The notes: a model not told the origin generated them from the sequence alone. A stretch of DNA of 64,000 nucleotides from Peteryoungia wuzhouensis (GCF_003205195.1 NZ_QJRY01000005.1:248001-312000); one strand, 5' to 3'. Counted from the stretch's first letter, positions 32,945 through 42,643 are shown. Translations and numbers: made by a program.

Positions 32945-35692
32945 TCAACCCTCCGTTCCGGCCTTGTTGAGCTTCAGCACGTAAGCTGCCTGTGGGAAGC
33001 CAGCCTCTGCGGCCTTGGCCATCCAGTGTTGTGCGGCGTCCAGCGCCGGCTTGGTTCCGGAGCCATAGGCGTAAGCCTGAGACAGCAGGAACATCGCTTC
33101 ACCATCGCCGCCTTCCGCGGCTTTTTTCAGCCAGTCGAACGACGCAAATACGGCCTTGCTGTCCTTCTGGTCGTCACGCAGCAGCTTCGCGAGTTCACGC
33201 ATGGCGACCGGCTGGCCCAGTTCGGCCGACTTGTGATAGAGGTCCTTGATGTCGATGCGCTGTGACACGATGCGGCGAATTTCCGGCTTCATGTTCGACA
33301 ACATCACCAGCTTGTCGGTCACAGTCTCCGGCTCGGACCGGGCCACGAGATCGACGAAGATGTCGCTCGCCTTGTTCGGATCGTAAGCGGTCGCGGTATT
33401 GTCGGCATAGTGCTTGACCAGACGATAGAACGCGGCCGGCTCGCCTTCGTCACGGGCTTCGGCATAGAGCTTGAGTGCTGTGTCCTGCATCTCCGGTGTG
33501 TTCAGCGCCATGTACATGTCGCCGATCTTCACCTTGCGCCAGGCATCGTCACCGGCAATGTGCGAGGCGATGTCCAGCCAATGCTGGGTGTCGTCGGGTT
33601 GATGACGCATGGCGAATTCTGCCAGCGCCATGCTGTCATCGTAGTCGCAACGCTGGGTGCTGACGGCGCGGTCGTAGTAGAGCCTGCGGTCGGCATCGCT
33701 CTTGGCGTTCTCGGCCAGCAGCAGCTGGGCTGCCATGTCGCCGCGGTCGCGCATGACGGCGGCATAGGTGTCGAGCGGCGAGGAGGGGGCATCGAGAGCC
33801 GGCCCGCTGATTTCCTCCAGCAGTTTCACCGCGCGGCCAGACCCGCTTGCTGCCAGCGGCGAGAGAATCTCGCGCGCAAGGGCCATGCTTTCCCCGTCAC
33901 TCGCGTAGTTCTTGACCAGGAAGCGTGCAAAGCTCAGCCCGGCATCGACGGTCATGCCTTCGCCGGTCTGCTGGATCGTGCGTCTCGCCTCGTTGACGTT
34001 GCCCTTTTCGAGGTTCTGCTTGAATTCCAGCAAGGCGGCTTCGACCGTTGCGCCGCGGCGTACTTCGGCCCGTTCTGCCCAGAACTTCAGAACCTGATCG
34101 GAATAGCCGGCCCCCTTCAGGTAGCGCTGATAGAGCGCCAATGCGCTGGCACGCCCGTACAGCGCCTGGGTCTGGATGGCGGCGATGACCAGCGGATCCT
34201 TGAGGGCCGGCAACTGGTCGATCTGGTCGGGGGCAAGGTCGAGCGTCTTGTTGCCGGCGCCCGCCTCGATGTTCGACCAGTAGTCGGCGGTCGAAAAATC
34301 GGGCCCTGCCGGATCGACGCAGAGATAGACCCGCTGCAGTTTGGCGATTGCGTTGATGTCACCATTGATGTGGGTGGCATTGGTCAGGAGGTCCGTCGAG
34401 CGGGCAATCGTCTCCGGCTTCAGGTCGGTGCGCAGCAGAAGTTCGGCCAGATCGATGCCACCTTCGATGTCGCCGCGCTTCACGGCTTGCTCGAGAAGCG
34501 GGCGAACGGTCGGTGCGGACTTCCACAGGCCGTCGCGGGTCTGGATCACGCGGGCAAGCCTGGTGAAGGCCCAGGCGGGCGGATCGTTGCGTTCGATCAG
34601 CTTGTGCAGGATCTCCTCATAGGCTGCCGCATCCTGCGGTGACGTATCCTTGGTCTGTTCGAGCAATTGTGCCTGCTTGATCAGGCCCGCCTGGTTGCCC
34701 TGTTGTTCGGCGGTCTTGAAGTAGGCAAAGGCCTTCTCCCGATCCTGCGGCACAAGGGCACCTTCGGCATAGAGGCGACCCATTTCGAGGATCGCAGACA
34801 TGTTGCCGCCGTCCGCCGCCTTTTTCAGATATTTGACGAGAACCTCATTGTCCTTGACCACTTTCTCGCTCAGCAGATTGTATTCCGCCACCTTCCAGGC
34901 AGCCGTCGTGTCGCCGAGGTCGGCGGCGAAACGGTACCAGGCGAGGCTCAGGTTCGGATTCTGAACCACCACCTGACCGCCATCATATTCGCGGGCCACG
35001 CGGCCGATGCGATCGCAGATCCCTTCATCGAGCACGCCGACAAGGGTGCCGAAGGCCATGTTGACGGCCAGTTCCGGCTCGATCTGCCAGCCGTCTATCT
35101 GTTCGCCATCCTTCGTCATCCGTGCGAGGTCGAGGATCGCGTCGGAATTGCCGCCATAGGCGGCTTCGACCTTGAGTTTGAGACCTGCCTTACGGTCGGC
35201 CGCAATGCCTTTGCCGTCGATCAGGAAGTCGGCGAGCGTGTTCAATGAACCCGCCGGATGGCCACCCATGTCGAGGAGTTTCTGGACAAGGCCGTCTTGC
35301 ACGACCTGATCGTTCGCGCCCATCGCCAGCATCAGTTTGACCTTGTCGAAAAGGGCATCCTTTTCGCCGTAGTTCGCCTTGATCGTTGGCATAAGTTCCT
35401 GGATGCGGCTGATGATCGGTTCATAGCGGCGGGCATCGAGGTCACGCAGCCGGTTCATGTCGCGCGAGATGGTATAGACCTCGCGCTTGGGCAGTTTCTT
35501 GCGATCCCAGGCGGTCCAGTCCGCGATCATATCTTCGTCGCGCACGGGCGGGCTGCAGATCGGCGCTTTGGGCAGTTCGACGTCCGGCGGCATGAACCGG
35601 ACGTCGATGGGCGCACTTCTCCCAGGCGATCCGGCGGCTATCGTCATCACGCCTGCCATCAGCAGCGATTTCGCCAGTCTTGCAATCGTCAT
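32945..35692 (-). CDS. Large periplasmic Sel1/TPR-repeat protein of the alginate-type cluster
   Basis: A 915-residue exported protein (signal peptide ending GRSA before PIDVRFM). Sel1-type helical repeats are visible throughout, for example MSAILEMGRLYAEGALVPQD, AMFLLSQAYAYGSGT and PQAAYVLKLNKAG. In Pseudomonas the Sel1-like lipoprotein AlgK (about 475 residues) scaffolds the secretion complex with AlgE and AlgX. This protein is twice that size and lacks a lipobox cysteine, so it is a candidate functional analogue rather than an AlgK orthologue. GGAGGTTTATC precedes the start. Confidence 0.75.
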   Translation of the reverse strand: MTIARLAKSLLMAGVMTIAAGSPGRSAPIDVRFMPPDVELPKAPICSPPVRDEDMIADWTAWDRKKLPKREVYTISRDMNRLRDLDARRYEPIISRIQELMPTIKANYGEKDALFDKVKLMLAMGANDQVVQDGLVQKLLDMGGHPAGSLNTLADFLIDGKGIAADRKAGLKLKVEAAYGGNSDAILDLARMTKDGEQIDGWQIEPELAVNMAFGTLVGVLDEGICDRIGRVAREYDGGQVVVQNPNLSLAWYRFAADLGDTTAAWKVAEYNLLSEKVVKDNEVLVKYLKKAADGGNMSAILEMGRLYAEGALVPQDREKAFAYFKTAEQQGNQAGLIKQAQLLEQTKDTSPQDAAAYEEILHKLIERNDPPAWAFTRLARVIQTRDGLWKSAPTVRPLLEQAVKRGDIEGGIDLAELLLRTDLKPETIARSTDLLTNATHINGDINAIAKLQRVYLCVDPAGPDFSTADYWSNIEAGAGNKTLDLAPDQIDQLPALKDPLVIAAIQTQALYGRASALALYQRYLKGAGYSDQVLKFWAERAEVRRGATVEAALLEFKQNLEKGNVNEARRTIQQTGEGMTVDAGLSFARFLVKNYASDGESMALAREILSPLAASGSGRAVKLLEEISGPALDAPSSPLDTYAAVMRDRGDMAAQLLLAENAKSDADRRLYYDRAVSTQRCDYDDSMALAEFAMRHQPDDTQHWLDIASHIAGDDAWRKVKIGDMYMALNTPEMQDTALKLYAEARDEGEPAAFYRLVKHYADNTATAYDPNKASDIFVDLVARSEPETVTDKLVMLSNMKPEIRRIVSQRIDIKDLYHKSAELGQPVAMRELAKLLRDDQKDSKAVFASFDWLKKAAEGGDGEAMFLLSQAYAYGSGTKPALDAAQHWMAKAAEAGFPQAAYVLKLNKAGTEG

Positions 35693-35722
35693 GATAAACC
35701 TCCGGAAAGCTGTCTTTGGGAC

Positions 35723-36358
35723 TTAGCGAGAAATGGTGCTGGGCACGGCGATGGCGTCGACCTTGTCGCCGGTGCCGGTGACGACAACGGTGACGCCGGC
35801 GAGCCGCTTGAACTCGACCTTGTCGAGCTTGGCGATCTCCTTGTCGCCTTCGCGCACGACGAGATCGACATTCAGCGGTGCCCGAAGGGCGACCGACTTG
35901 GAGGCGCCGCTGTCCACGTCGGACACCGCTTCGGCGCCGGCCTGTGGCACGAAGAGATCGATGCCGGCCTTTTCGGTCAGATTGTAGAGGCTGAGCGTCG
36001 CCTTGGACGGGTTCTTGGTCATGTCGTCCTCGATGGTGACGACACCGTCGTCGGTGAGGATGGCAGAGTAGAACTTGCCAGCGGCGGCCTTCACGCTGCC
36101 CTGGCCACCGCTCGCGGTCACGGCGATGTCACCTGGGGCCACGGCAACATACGGCGAGACACCATCGGCCAACTGGCTGAATGAACTGGAGCTGACCGTT
36201 GCACTGGAAGCGCCGGGTGCGATGACGCGGACGAAAGCCGAGTTGGGGTCGAGCGGTTTTGCGTAGAGGCCGCCGTCATCGGCATGCGCCTGCATCCCGA
36301 AGGCGAGAGTCGCTGCAACAGAGACGAGGGCAAGGATCGGGGTGTTGTGTGTCTTCAT
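35723..36358 (-). CDS. algF: Alginate O-acetylation protein AlgF-like
   Basis: A 211-residue periplasmic protein with signal peptide (ending QAHA before DDGGLYAKPL). The start of the mature protein, with GLYAKPLDPNSAFVRVIAPG, resembles AlgF, the adaptor that helps transfer acetyl groups in the periplasm. The rest is beta-rich. Its ATG overlaps the stop codon of algX by 4 bp. The assignment depends on context as well as the short N-terminal similarity. Confidence 0.75.
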   Translation of the reverse strand: MKTHNTPILALVSVAATLAFGMQAHADDGGLYAKPLDPNSAFVRVIAPGASSATVSSSSFSQLADGVSPYVAVAPGDIAVTASGGQGSVKAAAGKFYSAILTDDGVVTIEDDMTKNPSKATLSLYNLTEKAGIDLFVPQAGAEAVSDVDSGASKSVALRAPLNVDLVVREGDKEIAKLDKVEFKRLAGVTVVVTGTGDKVDAIAVPSTISR

Positions 36359-37728
36359 GACTGTTCTCCTGTTTTGGTCTTGCAGACCGATAGGGCGGTC
36401 GTTTCGCCGACCGGGGCGTCGAAGGAGACGGAAACCTTGCCGAAGGCATCAGCCGGGATTCCGCCGAGCGAGAGGAAGTAGCGACCGGTTGCGCGCAAGC
36501 GGTCGCCGCGTTCCATGGAGCGCGTCCGGACGGTGCCGTCCGCGCCGGTGAAGGTGAAAGTGACATTGCGGCTGACATCGCTGCCGATATCGGCAAGCAG
36601 CACATCGTCTTGGCCGAGCTTCAGCGACGACAGGTCCCCTGCCACGCTCTTCTCGTCGACCGGCTTGACGTCGACGGAGGTTCCGCAGTCACCAAGCGAG
36701 GCTGCGACGATTTCGGACCAGGGAGCGCCCCCGTATTGTCCCAGGTTGTTGTAGATCGGGTTCTCCCAGATCATGAAGCGCGGGCGCTGCTCCTGGAACT
36801 CCCGCGAGGTGATGTAAGAGAGGATCGAGCCGAACTGGTTGCCGCCCGAGATCGAATAGTTGTCGACGGGAATGCCGCTCCAATGTTCGAGATAGCCGGC
36901 AAAGTTGCTGATCGGCTTGTCCGAGTAACTGGTGCCAATAAGCGCAATGGTCGCCTCTTCACCGCCGCCGAAAATGTCCATCGAGCCTGCATCGGCCGCC
37001 GCTTCCTCGCGCACGGCTTGATAGGCATGGGCTGTCACGGTCGGCACATGGGTGACGCAGTGCTTCTGCAACAGTTCGCGCATGCTCGAATATTCCGGCT
37101 CTGGCTTGACCTCCTGCATGGCAAAACCGACCGGCTTCACGTCTTCATAGGCAGGCAGGGTCTTGATTTTCTCGGCGATCGCCTTGGCTGCGATCCCCGC
37201 GCCATGGGCGGTCCAGTGAAAGTCGGCCTGGAAGAAGGCGTATTCGCCGAACTGGTTGCGGTTGTTGCCGCGCATCGGCGTCGCGATGTCGACCGCCGCC
37301 ACGCCCTTTGCCTCGAGACGGCGCACGACGTCGTCATAGATCTCGGCAGCGATGTTGGCATCGAAGCCATAAAGCGAGGCGCGCGCCGGGACCAGCTCAG
37401 GCAGAACCTGGGACTTGGTCGGAAGCGGCACGTAGATCAGTGTCGTGCCGTTCTTTTCCAGCGCCTTGGCCATGGCCGCCAGGTTGTCGACGGTCTGGTC
37501 GGTGAAGGCGTGCTGCAGGCGCAGGTCGGCGAGGATACGGAAAAACATGCCGTCCTTGCCCTCGATCATCTGCAGTTCGGACACATCCTCGAGACCGCTG
37601 CAGCCGAAGGAGGACTGCGCCTGCGCCGGGTCGTCCTTATCCGAGGCCAGGGCGTCGATCGCCATGCCGAAGCTCAGCACGGAAAAGGCCGTGCCGAAGA
37701 GATAGGCGTGTTTGCGTGTTCTGGTCAT
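36355..37728 (-). CDS. algX: Alginate O-acetyltransferase AlgX-like, SGNH-type with C-terminal binding domain
   Basis: A 457-residue exported protein. The SGNH-like catalytic set is complete: Asp169 and His171 in QADFHWTAHG, and Ser267 in LIGTSYSD, matching Asp174, His176 and Ser269 of Pseudomonas AlgX as I recall. Cys43 and Cys224 sit where AlgX forms a disulfide. The C-terminal 110 residues are beta-rich and correspond to the polymer-binding module. It should acetylate the growing polysaccharide in the periplasm. It overlaps both neighbours by 4 bp. Confidence 0.85.
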   Translation of the reverse strand: MTRTRKHAYLFGTAFSVLSFGMAIDALASDKDDPAQAQSSFGCSGLEDVSELQMIEGKDGMFFRILADLRLQHAFTDQTVDNLAAMAKALEKNGTTLIYVPLPTKSQVLPELVPARASLYGFDANIAAEIYDDVVRRLEAKGVAAVDIATPMRGNNRNQFGEYAFFQADFHWTAHGAGIAAKAIAEKIKTLPAYEDVKPVGFAMQEVKPEPEYSSMRELLQKHCVTHVPTVTAHAYQAVREEAAADAGSMDIFGGGEEATIALIGTSYSDKPISNFAGYLEHWSGIPVDNYSISGGNQFGSILSYITSREFQEQRPRFMIWENPIYNNLGQYGGAPWSEIVAASLGDCGTSVDVKPVDEKSVAGDLSSLKLGQDDVLLADIGSDVSRNVTFTFTGADGTVRTRSMERGDRLRATGRYFLSLGGIPADAFGKVSVSFDAPVGETTALSVCKTKTGEQS

Positions 37729-38510
37729 TGTTGAACCTCCGCGTTCGTGCCGGTGGCCGGCTCCGTCAATTGCGCCAAGAGATTGCCTGCTGCGGCCTTC
37801 ATGCCGACGCTGCCCTTGTCGCGGGCAATGCCGAGATAGCGTGCGGCCTGCTCGGTCTGTTCGGCCGTTCGACCCGGTTGGGAGAGCAGCATCACCGCCA
37901 TCCGGAAGGCCATGTCGCCGTTTTTCTTGCCGGCGCCGGATGCGAGCAGCGCTTCCAGTTCCGCGCGCTTTTCGCCGAAGGGCCGACCCTGGCTGTAGAG
38001 CTTGATCAGCCCCTCCGCCGCGACCTCATTGCCCTTCTTCGCCTGGGTGCGGAGAGCGGCCTCCGCGCTTGCCAGATGCGACGGGGATAATACCAGCCGG
38101 TCGTCGGCGAGAATGGTCAGCATGTGGCGCACGGCATAGCCGCGACCGTCATAGGCGGCGAGCGCGTAGTAGTGCAGCGCGTCCGTGGCGAGCGTCGGAT
38201 CGGCCTGCTTCTGGATGCGTTCGGCTAGCTTGAAGGCGCCCACCCCGTCGCCGGCGTCGGCAAGGGCCTGAAGCTGCTTGTAGGTGACGCGCTTGCCGGC
38301 GAGCAGGTTCTTGCGCGTCGCCTGCAAAGCAAGCGGCAGATGCGAGGCGGGACCCATGGTCTTCTTCTTCACCGGCTTCGCGGGCTCGATTTTCTTTGTC
38401 GAGAAGAAAGGTGTCACCGCCTCTGCAGGTGCTGCTGCCACGAGGAGGCCGCTGAACAGGGTCATGAGCAGGGTGCTGCAGGGGCGCAGTTTCCGGGCGT
38501 GATCAGACAT
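37725..38510 (-). CDS. Small periplasmic Sel1-repeat protein of the alginate-type cluster
   Basis: A 261-residue protein with signal peptide (LLMTLFSGLLVAAAPAEA) and several helical repeat pairs (KQLQALADAGDGVGAFKLAE, ALHYYALAAYDGRG, AAEGLIKLYSQGRPF). The ATG at 38510 lies inside the end of algJ, an 8-bp overlap; the longer upstream frame is not supported. There is no lipobox. It sits between algJ and algX, whose products act on the polymer, so a scaffolding role is likely. The order is unlike that of Pseudomonas, where algK follows alg44. Confidence 0.7.
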   Translation of the reverse strand: MSDHARKLRPCSTLLMTLFSGLLVAAAPAEAVTPFFSTKKIEPAKPVKKKTMGPASHLPLALQATRKNLLAGKRVTYKQLQALADAGDGVGAFKLAERIQKQADPTLATDALHYYALAAYDGRGYAVRHMLTILADDRLVLSPSHLASAEAALRTQAKKGNEVAAEGLIKLYSQGRPFGEKRAELEALLASGAGKKNGDMAFRMAVMLLSQPGRTAEQTEQAARYLGIARDKGSVGMKAAAGNLLAQLTEPATGTNAEVQQ

Positions 38511-39648
38511 TGCTGTCTCCCACGCCGCCATGATGGCCGCCGGTTCCAGCCTGGCTCTTGCGCTCCCAGAGCGTCGGCGTGCCAAGGTAGCGGATCGGGA
38601 ATTCCCAGACGACGACGCTCGGCTGCGTATCCTCAAGCGCAGACCCCTCCAGAAGATCCATCATCGGAACGCCGGGGCCGAGGCCTTCCTTCGCCACGTT
38701 GACGACATCCGTCACCAGCGACTGGCGCAGGAAGTCGACGAAGGACCAGTTTTCATTGGCGCTGTAGCTGGTGCCGACCAGCATGACCGGAACCTTCGTC
38801 TCGGTGCCGAAGAGATCGGTCCCTTCCGCTTCGACATTGACCGCGGTGCGGTAGATCGGGATGTTTTCCTGCTTCAGGCCGGCACGCGGGGCATAGTCCG
38901 GCGAGGTGATGTAGGTTGTCAGGTCGCCCCAGATGTCGACCGGCGTCTGCCAGCTGGCCGTCACGGTTTCGGAGGGCAGCGAAATGCCCGACTGCTGGAG
39001 TGTCGATTGCACCGCTTCTGCGGTGACCTTGGCGCCCGTCGGCGTCCAATGGGTGTCGGATTTCAGGAACAGCTCCCCGAACGGCTTGGCGGCAAGCATG
39101 GCTGCACGCGTGTCGACGACGGTCATTCCCTTTGCTTTCAGGGCGGTCGAAAAGTCTGAATAGGCGACCGACATGGCATCCGAGCGCATCACCTCCGGCA
39201 GGTGTTCGGCATAGATGTCCGACTTTGCCGGCAGGGGAACCATGACAAGCTTGATGCCGGCCTCCGCGAGCCGCGCCCGCACCTCATCGATCCTGGCAAC
39301 GGCGTTCTCGATGTCGGTGGGCTTGACGCGCTTGAATTCTTCGCCGGTGAAGAACCAGCCTTCATCGCCAATGATCACACCCTTGCGGCCGGAGCCGAGA
39401 AGGGCGTAGCGGGCGTTGCCGATCACGCCGACGGCGGGATCGCGGTGGGGCAGTTCGCTCTTGTAGAGCGCATCGAGATCGCGGGTCGCCTCGCCGTCGA
39501 TGACATAGGAGAGCGAGAGATCGTTGATCTTTCCTCCCTTGGCATCCGCCGGCGGGGTAAAGAGCATGGTCGAGTTGGCATAGATCGCGTAACCGAAGAA
39601 GACGGTCGGCAGCAGCAGTGTTGCAGTATGCTGGCGAAGGTTGGCCAT
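38503..39648 (-). CDS. algJ: Alginate O-acetyltransferase AlgJ-like
   Basis: A 381-residue protein anchored by an N-terminal hydrophobic segment (LLLPTVFFGYAIYA). The SGNH-like residues are Asp198 and His200 (KSDTHWTPTG) and Ser294 (LVGTSYSAN), the signature of AlgJ and AlgX. It also carries GDEGWFFTGEEF and PLPAKSDIYAE, typical of this family. The ATG at 39648 follows GGGAGATTGAAC; two codons earlier only TTG is available. It should take acetyl groups from AlgI. Confidence 0.87.
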   Translation of the reverse strand: MANLRQHTATLLLPTVFFGYAIYANSTMLFTPPADAKGGKINDLSLSYVIDGEATRDLDALYKSELPHRDPAVGVIGNARYALLGSGRKGVIIGDEGWFFTGEEFKRVKPTDIENAVARIDEVRARLAEAGIKLVMVPLPAKSDIYAEHLPEVMRSDAMSVAYSDFSTALKAKGMTVVDTRAAMLAAKPFGELFLKSDTHWTPTGAKVTAEAVQSTLQQSGISLPSETVTASWQTPVDIWGDLTTYITSPDYAPRAGLKQENIPIYRTAVNVEAEGTDLFGTETKVPVMLVGTSYSANENWSFVDFLRQSLVTDVVNVAKEGLGPGVPMMDLLEGSALEDTQPSVVVWEFPIRYLGTPTLWERKSQAGTGGHHGGVGDSNV

Positions 39649-39661
39649 GTTCAATCTCCCG

Positions 39662-41110
39662 TCAGAACTGGAAGTAGAGGAAGGGCGAGACCGATTGCTC
39701 GGACAGCCGGGCGACGGTGACCACGAGCAGCAGGCTCATGGCGATCGGGTAGGCGAGCGAGGGGCGGGCAACCGCGACACCGTTGCCGGTCACTTGGAAG
39801 CCGTGGGCTTCCGCCGAAATCTCGGCGTCGGTCAGCTTCTTGAAGTAGGGTTCGGCAAAGACTGCCATGATCGCCAGCACCAGGAAGACCAGGTTTTCGC
39901 GGGTGACATTGGCGAGGAATTCGATGCCGGGCATGACACCGTTCAGACCAAGCATGCCGCCATAGACCGTAAAAGCGCTTTCGACATTGGCGGCTCGGAA
40001 CATGACCCAGCCGATCAGGACCAAGACCAGGGTGATGGGCAGGGAGATCATGCGCGGCGGTGCCTTCTTGGCCCAGCCGGTGTAACGCTCGATCGCCAGC
40101 CAGCCGCCGTGCCAGGCACCCCAGATGACGTAAGTCCAGGCAGCGCCATGCCACAGGCCACCGAGCAGCATGACCAGGAAGAGGTTCACGTAAGTGCGGG
40201 CCGAGCCTTTGCGATTGCCGCCGAGCGGGATGTAGAGGTAGTCGCGCAGCCAGGTCGAGAGGCTGATGTGCCAGCGCTGCCAGAACTCGGTGATCGACAG
40301 GCTGAGATAGGGCGTGTTGAAATTCTGCTTGAAGCGGAAGCCCATCATCAGGGCGAGACCGATCGCCATGTCGGAATAGCCGGAGAAGTCGAAATAGAGC
40401 TGCAGCATGTAGGCAATGGCGCCGAGCCAGGATTCGACGGCGGTCGGATTGGCCATGGAAAAGGCCTGGTCGGCAATCGGGGCAACGGTGTCGGCGATCA
40501 GCACCTTCTTGGCGAGGCCAATGGTGAAGATGTAGAGGCCGGAGGTGAAGATCGGCAGGGAGTGCTCGCGCTTGATGAACTGGTCGGTCAGGTCACGGAA
40601 GCGCAGGACGGGGCCGGCGATCATGTGGGGGAAGAGGGCCATGAAGGCGGCGAAGTCGACGAAGCTGCGCGTTGCCGGCGTATCCTTGCGGTAGACGTCG
40701 ACGATGTAGCCGATGGCGTGGAAGACGTAGAAGGACACGCCGATCGGCAGGATGAGCTGCCAGTGGTAGCCGAGTTCTTCCGGCGTCGTGCCGATCAGGG
40801 CCGCGAAACTGTCCATGAAGAAGTTCAGGTACTTGAAGATGCCGAGAACGATCAGGCAGCCGATGACGCCGATGATGAGCGTCGTCTTGGCGCGGGCCTG
40901 TCCCTCCCATCGGTCTATCAACAGGCCGCAGCCATAGGCCCAGGCGGTGACCGCAATGAAGAGCAGCAGGAAGTCGGCCCGCCACCAGCAATAGAAGATG
41001 TAGGAGCCGATGAGGATCGTCCAGGACCGCAGGCGTTCCGGCGTCAGGTAGTAGGCGAGCAGGAACAGCGGAAGGAACAGGAAGAGGAAAGTCTCGGAGG
41101 AAAAGACCAT
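39662..41110 (-). CDS. algI: Membrane-bound O-acyltransferase AlgI-like (MBOAT)
   Basis: A 482-residue polytopic protein of the MBOAT family, with about 11 hydrophobic segments. The conserved region WQRWHISLSTWLRDYLYIPL and the invariant His in GLWHGAAWTYVIWG are present. It moves acetyl groups from a cytoplasmic donor across the inner membrane to the periplasmic acetylases AlgJ and AlgX. It starts 4 bp after the algG-like stop codon. All catalytic marks of the acetylation branch are intact, in contrast to the epimerase- and lyase-like genes. Confidence 0.92.
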   Translation of the reverse strand: MVFSSETFLFLFLPLFLLAYYLTPERLRSWTILIGSYIFYCWWRADFLLLFIAVTAWAYGCGLLIDRWEGQARAKTTLIIGVIGCLIVLGIFKYLNFFMDSFAALIGTTPEELGYHWQLILPIGVSFYVFHAIGYIVDVYRKDTPATRSFVDFAAFMALFPHMIAGPVLRFRDLTDQFIKREHSLPIFTSGLYIFTIGLAKKVLIADTVAPIADQAFSMANPTAVESWLGAIAYMLQLYFDFSGYSDMAIGLALMMGFRFKQNFNTPYLSLSITEFWQRWHISLSTWLRDYLYIPLGGNRKGSARTYVNLFLVMLLGGLWHGAAWTYVIWGAWHGGWLAIERYTGWAKKAPPRMISLPITLVLVLIGWVMFRAANVESAFTVYGGMLGLNGVMPGIEFLANVTRENLVFLVLAIMAVFAEPYFKKLTDAEISAEAHGFQVTGNGVAVARPSLAYPIAMSLLLVVTVARLSEQSVSPFLYFQF

Positions 41111-41113
41111 GAA

Positions 41114-42634
41114 CTAGCTCCCAGTCTTGCAGTCGGGCCGGGCTTTCTGCCCGGTCGTCGAGATTGCGTTGGGGTGGATGGTGAAAGCTTTGCCGGCGCC
41201 GTCGGCTGCGGAGGAGGCGCTCAGAAGTTGGGGTACGTAGCTTGCAAACTCGCCGTCCAGCAGGATCGGCGACTGGCCGGCGAAGTCGTTGGCATCAAGG
41301 GCCACTTCGCTGGCGGAGCCACCGAACAAGCCGGATTTGTTGGCTGAGAATGCGTTGTCCTCGACCGTGATCAGCGTGTCCCGCTGCTGGTCGAGGATCG
41401 AGATGCCGGCGCCGGCATTGCCGATCAGGTCATTGCCGGAGAGGCTGAGCGCATCGCTCGACCGTATCTTGATGCCGACCTGGGCATTGGAAAGAATGAC
41501 ATTGCCGGACACGTCGATGCAGGTGCTGCGGACGACGGAGACGCCGCCGCGGCCGTTTCCGGAGAAGAGATTGGCGGCAATCGTGACATCACGTGTGTTG
41601 TTGGCGACGAAGACGCCGCTGCCTCGATTGTTGAGAATGATGTTGCCCGCGATCTCGACCGCAGACGTGCTGTTCTGCACGTCGATTGCCTGGGCGGTGC
41701 GGGTGCCGGTCACGACATTGCCGAGAATATGGCTGCGCGTCACACCACTCAGCGCAATTGCCGGGCCGGTCATGTCCTGGAAACGATTGCCGACGACCGA
41801 GATGTCGCGGGTGTTTTCGAGGCTGACCGCTTTCAGCCCGGCAAAGCTGCTGTCGGTGAAGCTGGTTCGCAGCTTGGCCGGATAGAGCGCGGCGCCCACG
41901 ATCGATAGGCCGCTCGTCACGCTGCTCTCACCATAACCCAGGTCGGAGAACCGGGCCTCCCGCGCCTGGACGGCACCTGTCATTGCGGTCGCCAGGAAGG
42001 GTCTGAATTCCGGCATGTCGGCATTCTTTTCCGACGTCGAGCCAAGGCTTGCCCGGTCGATAGTGAAAAGACCCGAGTTCAGGATGAAGGCACCTTCGCG
42101 GGTGGACAGCTTCAGATTCTGCCCCTCGCTCAGGACGAGGCCTGCATCGGACCAGATGACAATCGGCCAATGGGCGACATAGGTGTCTCCCCGACGTTCG
42201 ATGGCACCCGGATGCTGTGCTTCGGCGAGCGCGGCGAGTTCGTCGAGCCCAATCGCGCCGCCACGGATGAAGAGAGCGGGGGCCGCCCGGTCCGACATGG
42301 CTTTCTGCGTGTCCGTCTCGAAGCGGCCACCGGTCTGCAGCCGCAGTTGTGCGAGCATGAAGTCGACCGGGATCGTGTGCAGCGTCGGCTTGCCCGTAAT
42401 CGCATCGAGCGATGGAGCCTGCCAGTCACCCTTCGCCGCGATGTCTGCCAGCCGACCTGACAACAGCGAGGCCGCATCCGCTTTGCGGGCATCGGCTGGC
42501 GTCAGGCGCCGCCCGATTTCACCGACAGTGTGGGTCAATCGCGCAAGATCTGCATGGCCAATGCGTTCGGCGCGCGCGCCGGTCGCCGTCGAAGCCAGCA
42601 GAAATGCGAGGAGAATGGGAAGACCCTTTCGCAT
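41114..42634 (-). CDS. Right-handed beta-helix protein, AlgG-like without the DPHD motif
   Basis: A 506-residue exported protein (signal peptide ending GARA before ERIGHADL). The second half is a parallel beta-helix with parallel repeats such as ISVVGNRFQDMTG, SHILGNVVTG, IAGNIILNNRGSGVFVANN and IDVSGNVILSNAQVG. The RPFLATAMTG segment and overall layout resemble the mannuronan C5-epimerase AlgG. At the place of the AlgG catalytic DPHD sequence it reads PAIALSG (residues 291-297). Epimerase activity is therefore unlikely by the known mechanism; a guiding or protective role in the periplasm is possible. Confidence 0.8.
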   Translation of the reverse strand: MRKGLPILLAFLLASTATGARAERIGHADLARLTHTVGEIGRRLTPADARKADAASLLSGRLADIAAKGDWQAPSLDAITGKPTLHTIPVDFMLAQLRLQTGGRFETDTQKAMSDRAAPALFIRGGAIGLDELAALAEAQHPGAIERRGDTYVAHWPIVIWSDAGLVLSEGQNLKLSTREGAFILNSGLFTIDRASLGSTSEKNADMPEFRPFLATAMTGAVQAREARFSDLGYGESSVTSGLSIVGAALYPAKLRTSFTDSSFAGLKAVSLENTRDISVVGNRFQDMTGPAIALSGVTRSHILGNVVTGTRTAQAIDVQNSTSAVEIAGNIILNNRGSGVFVANNTRDVTIAANLFSGNGRGGVSVVRSTCIDVSGNVILSNAQVGIKIRSSDALSLSGNDLIGNAGAGISILDQQRDTLITVEDNAFSANKSGLFGGSASEVALDANDFAGQSPILLDGEFASYVPQLLSASSAADGAGKAFTIHPNAISTTGQKARPDCKTGS

Positions 42635-42643
42635 CGGTCTTCC

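Noticed and set aside
39641..41347. Plus-strand open frame of 568 codons opposite algI
   Set aside because: It mirrors the MBOAT gene in antisense and is composed of Asp/Glu/Gly-rich low-complexity sequence.
41114..42634. Naming the beta-helix protein as an active AlgG epimerase
   Set aside because: The DPHD motif is missing, so only AlgG-like is supported.
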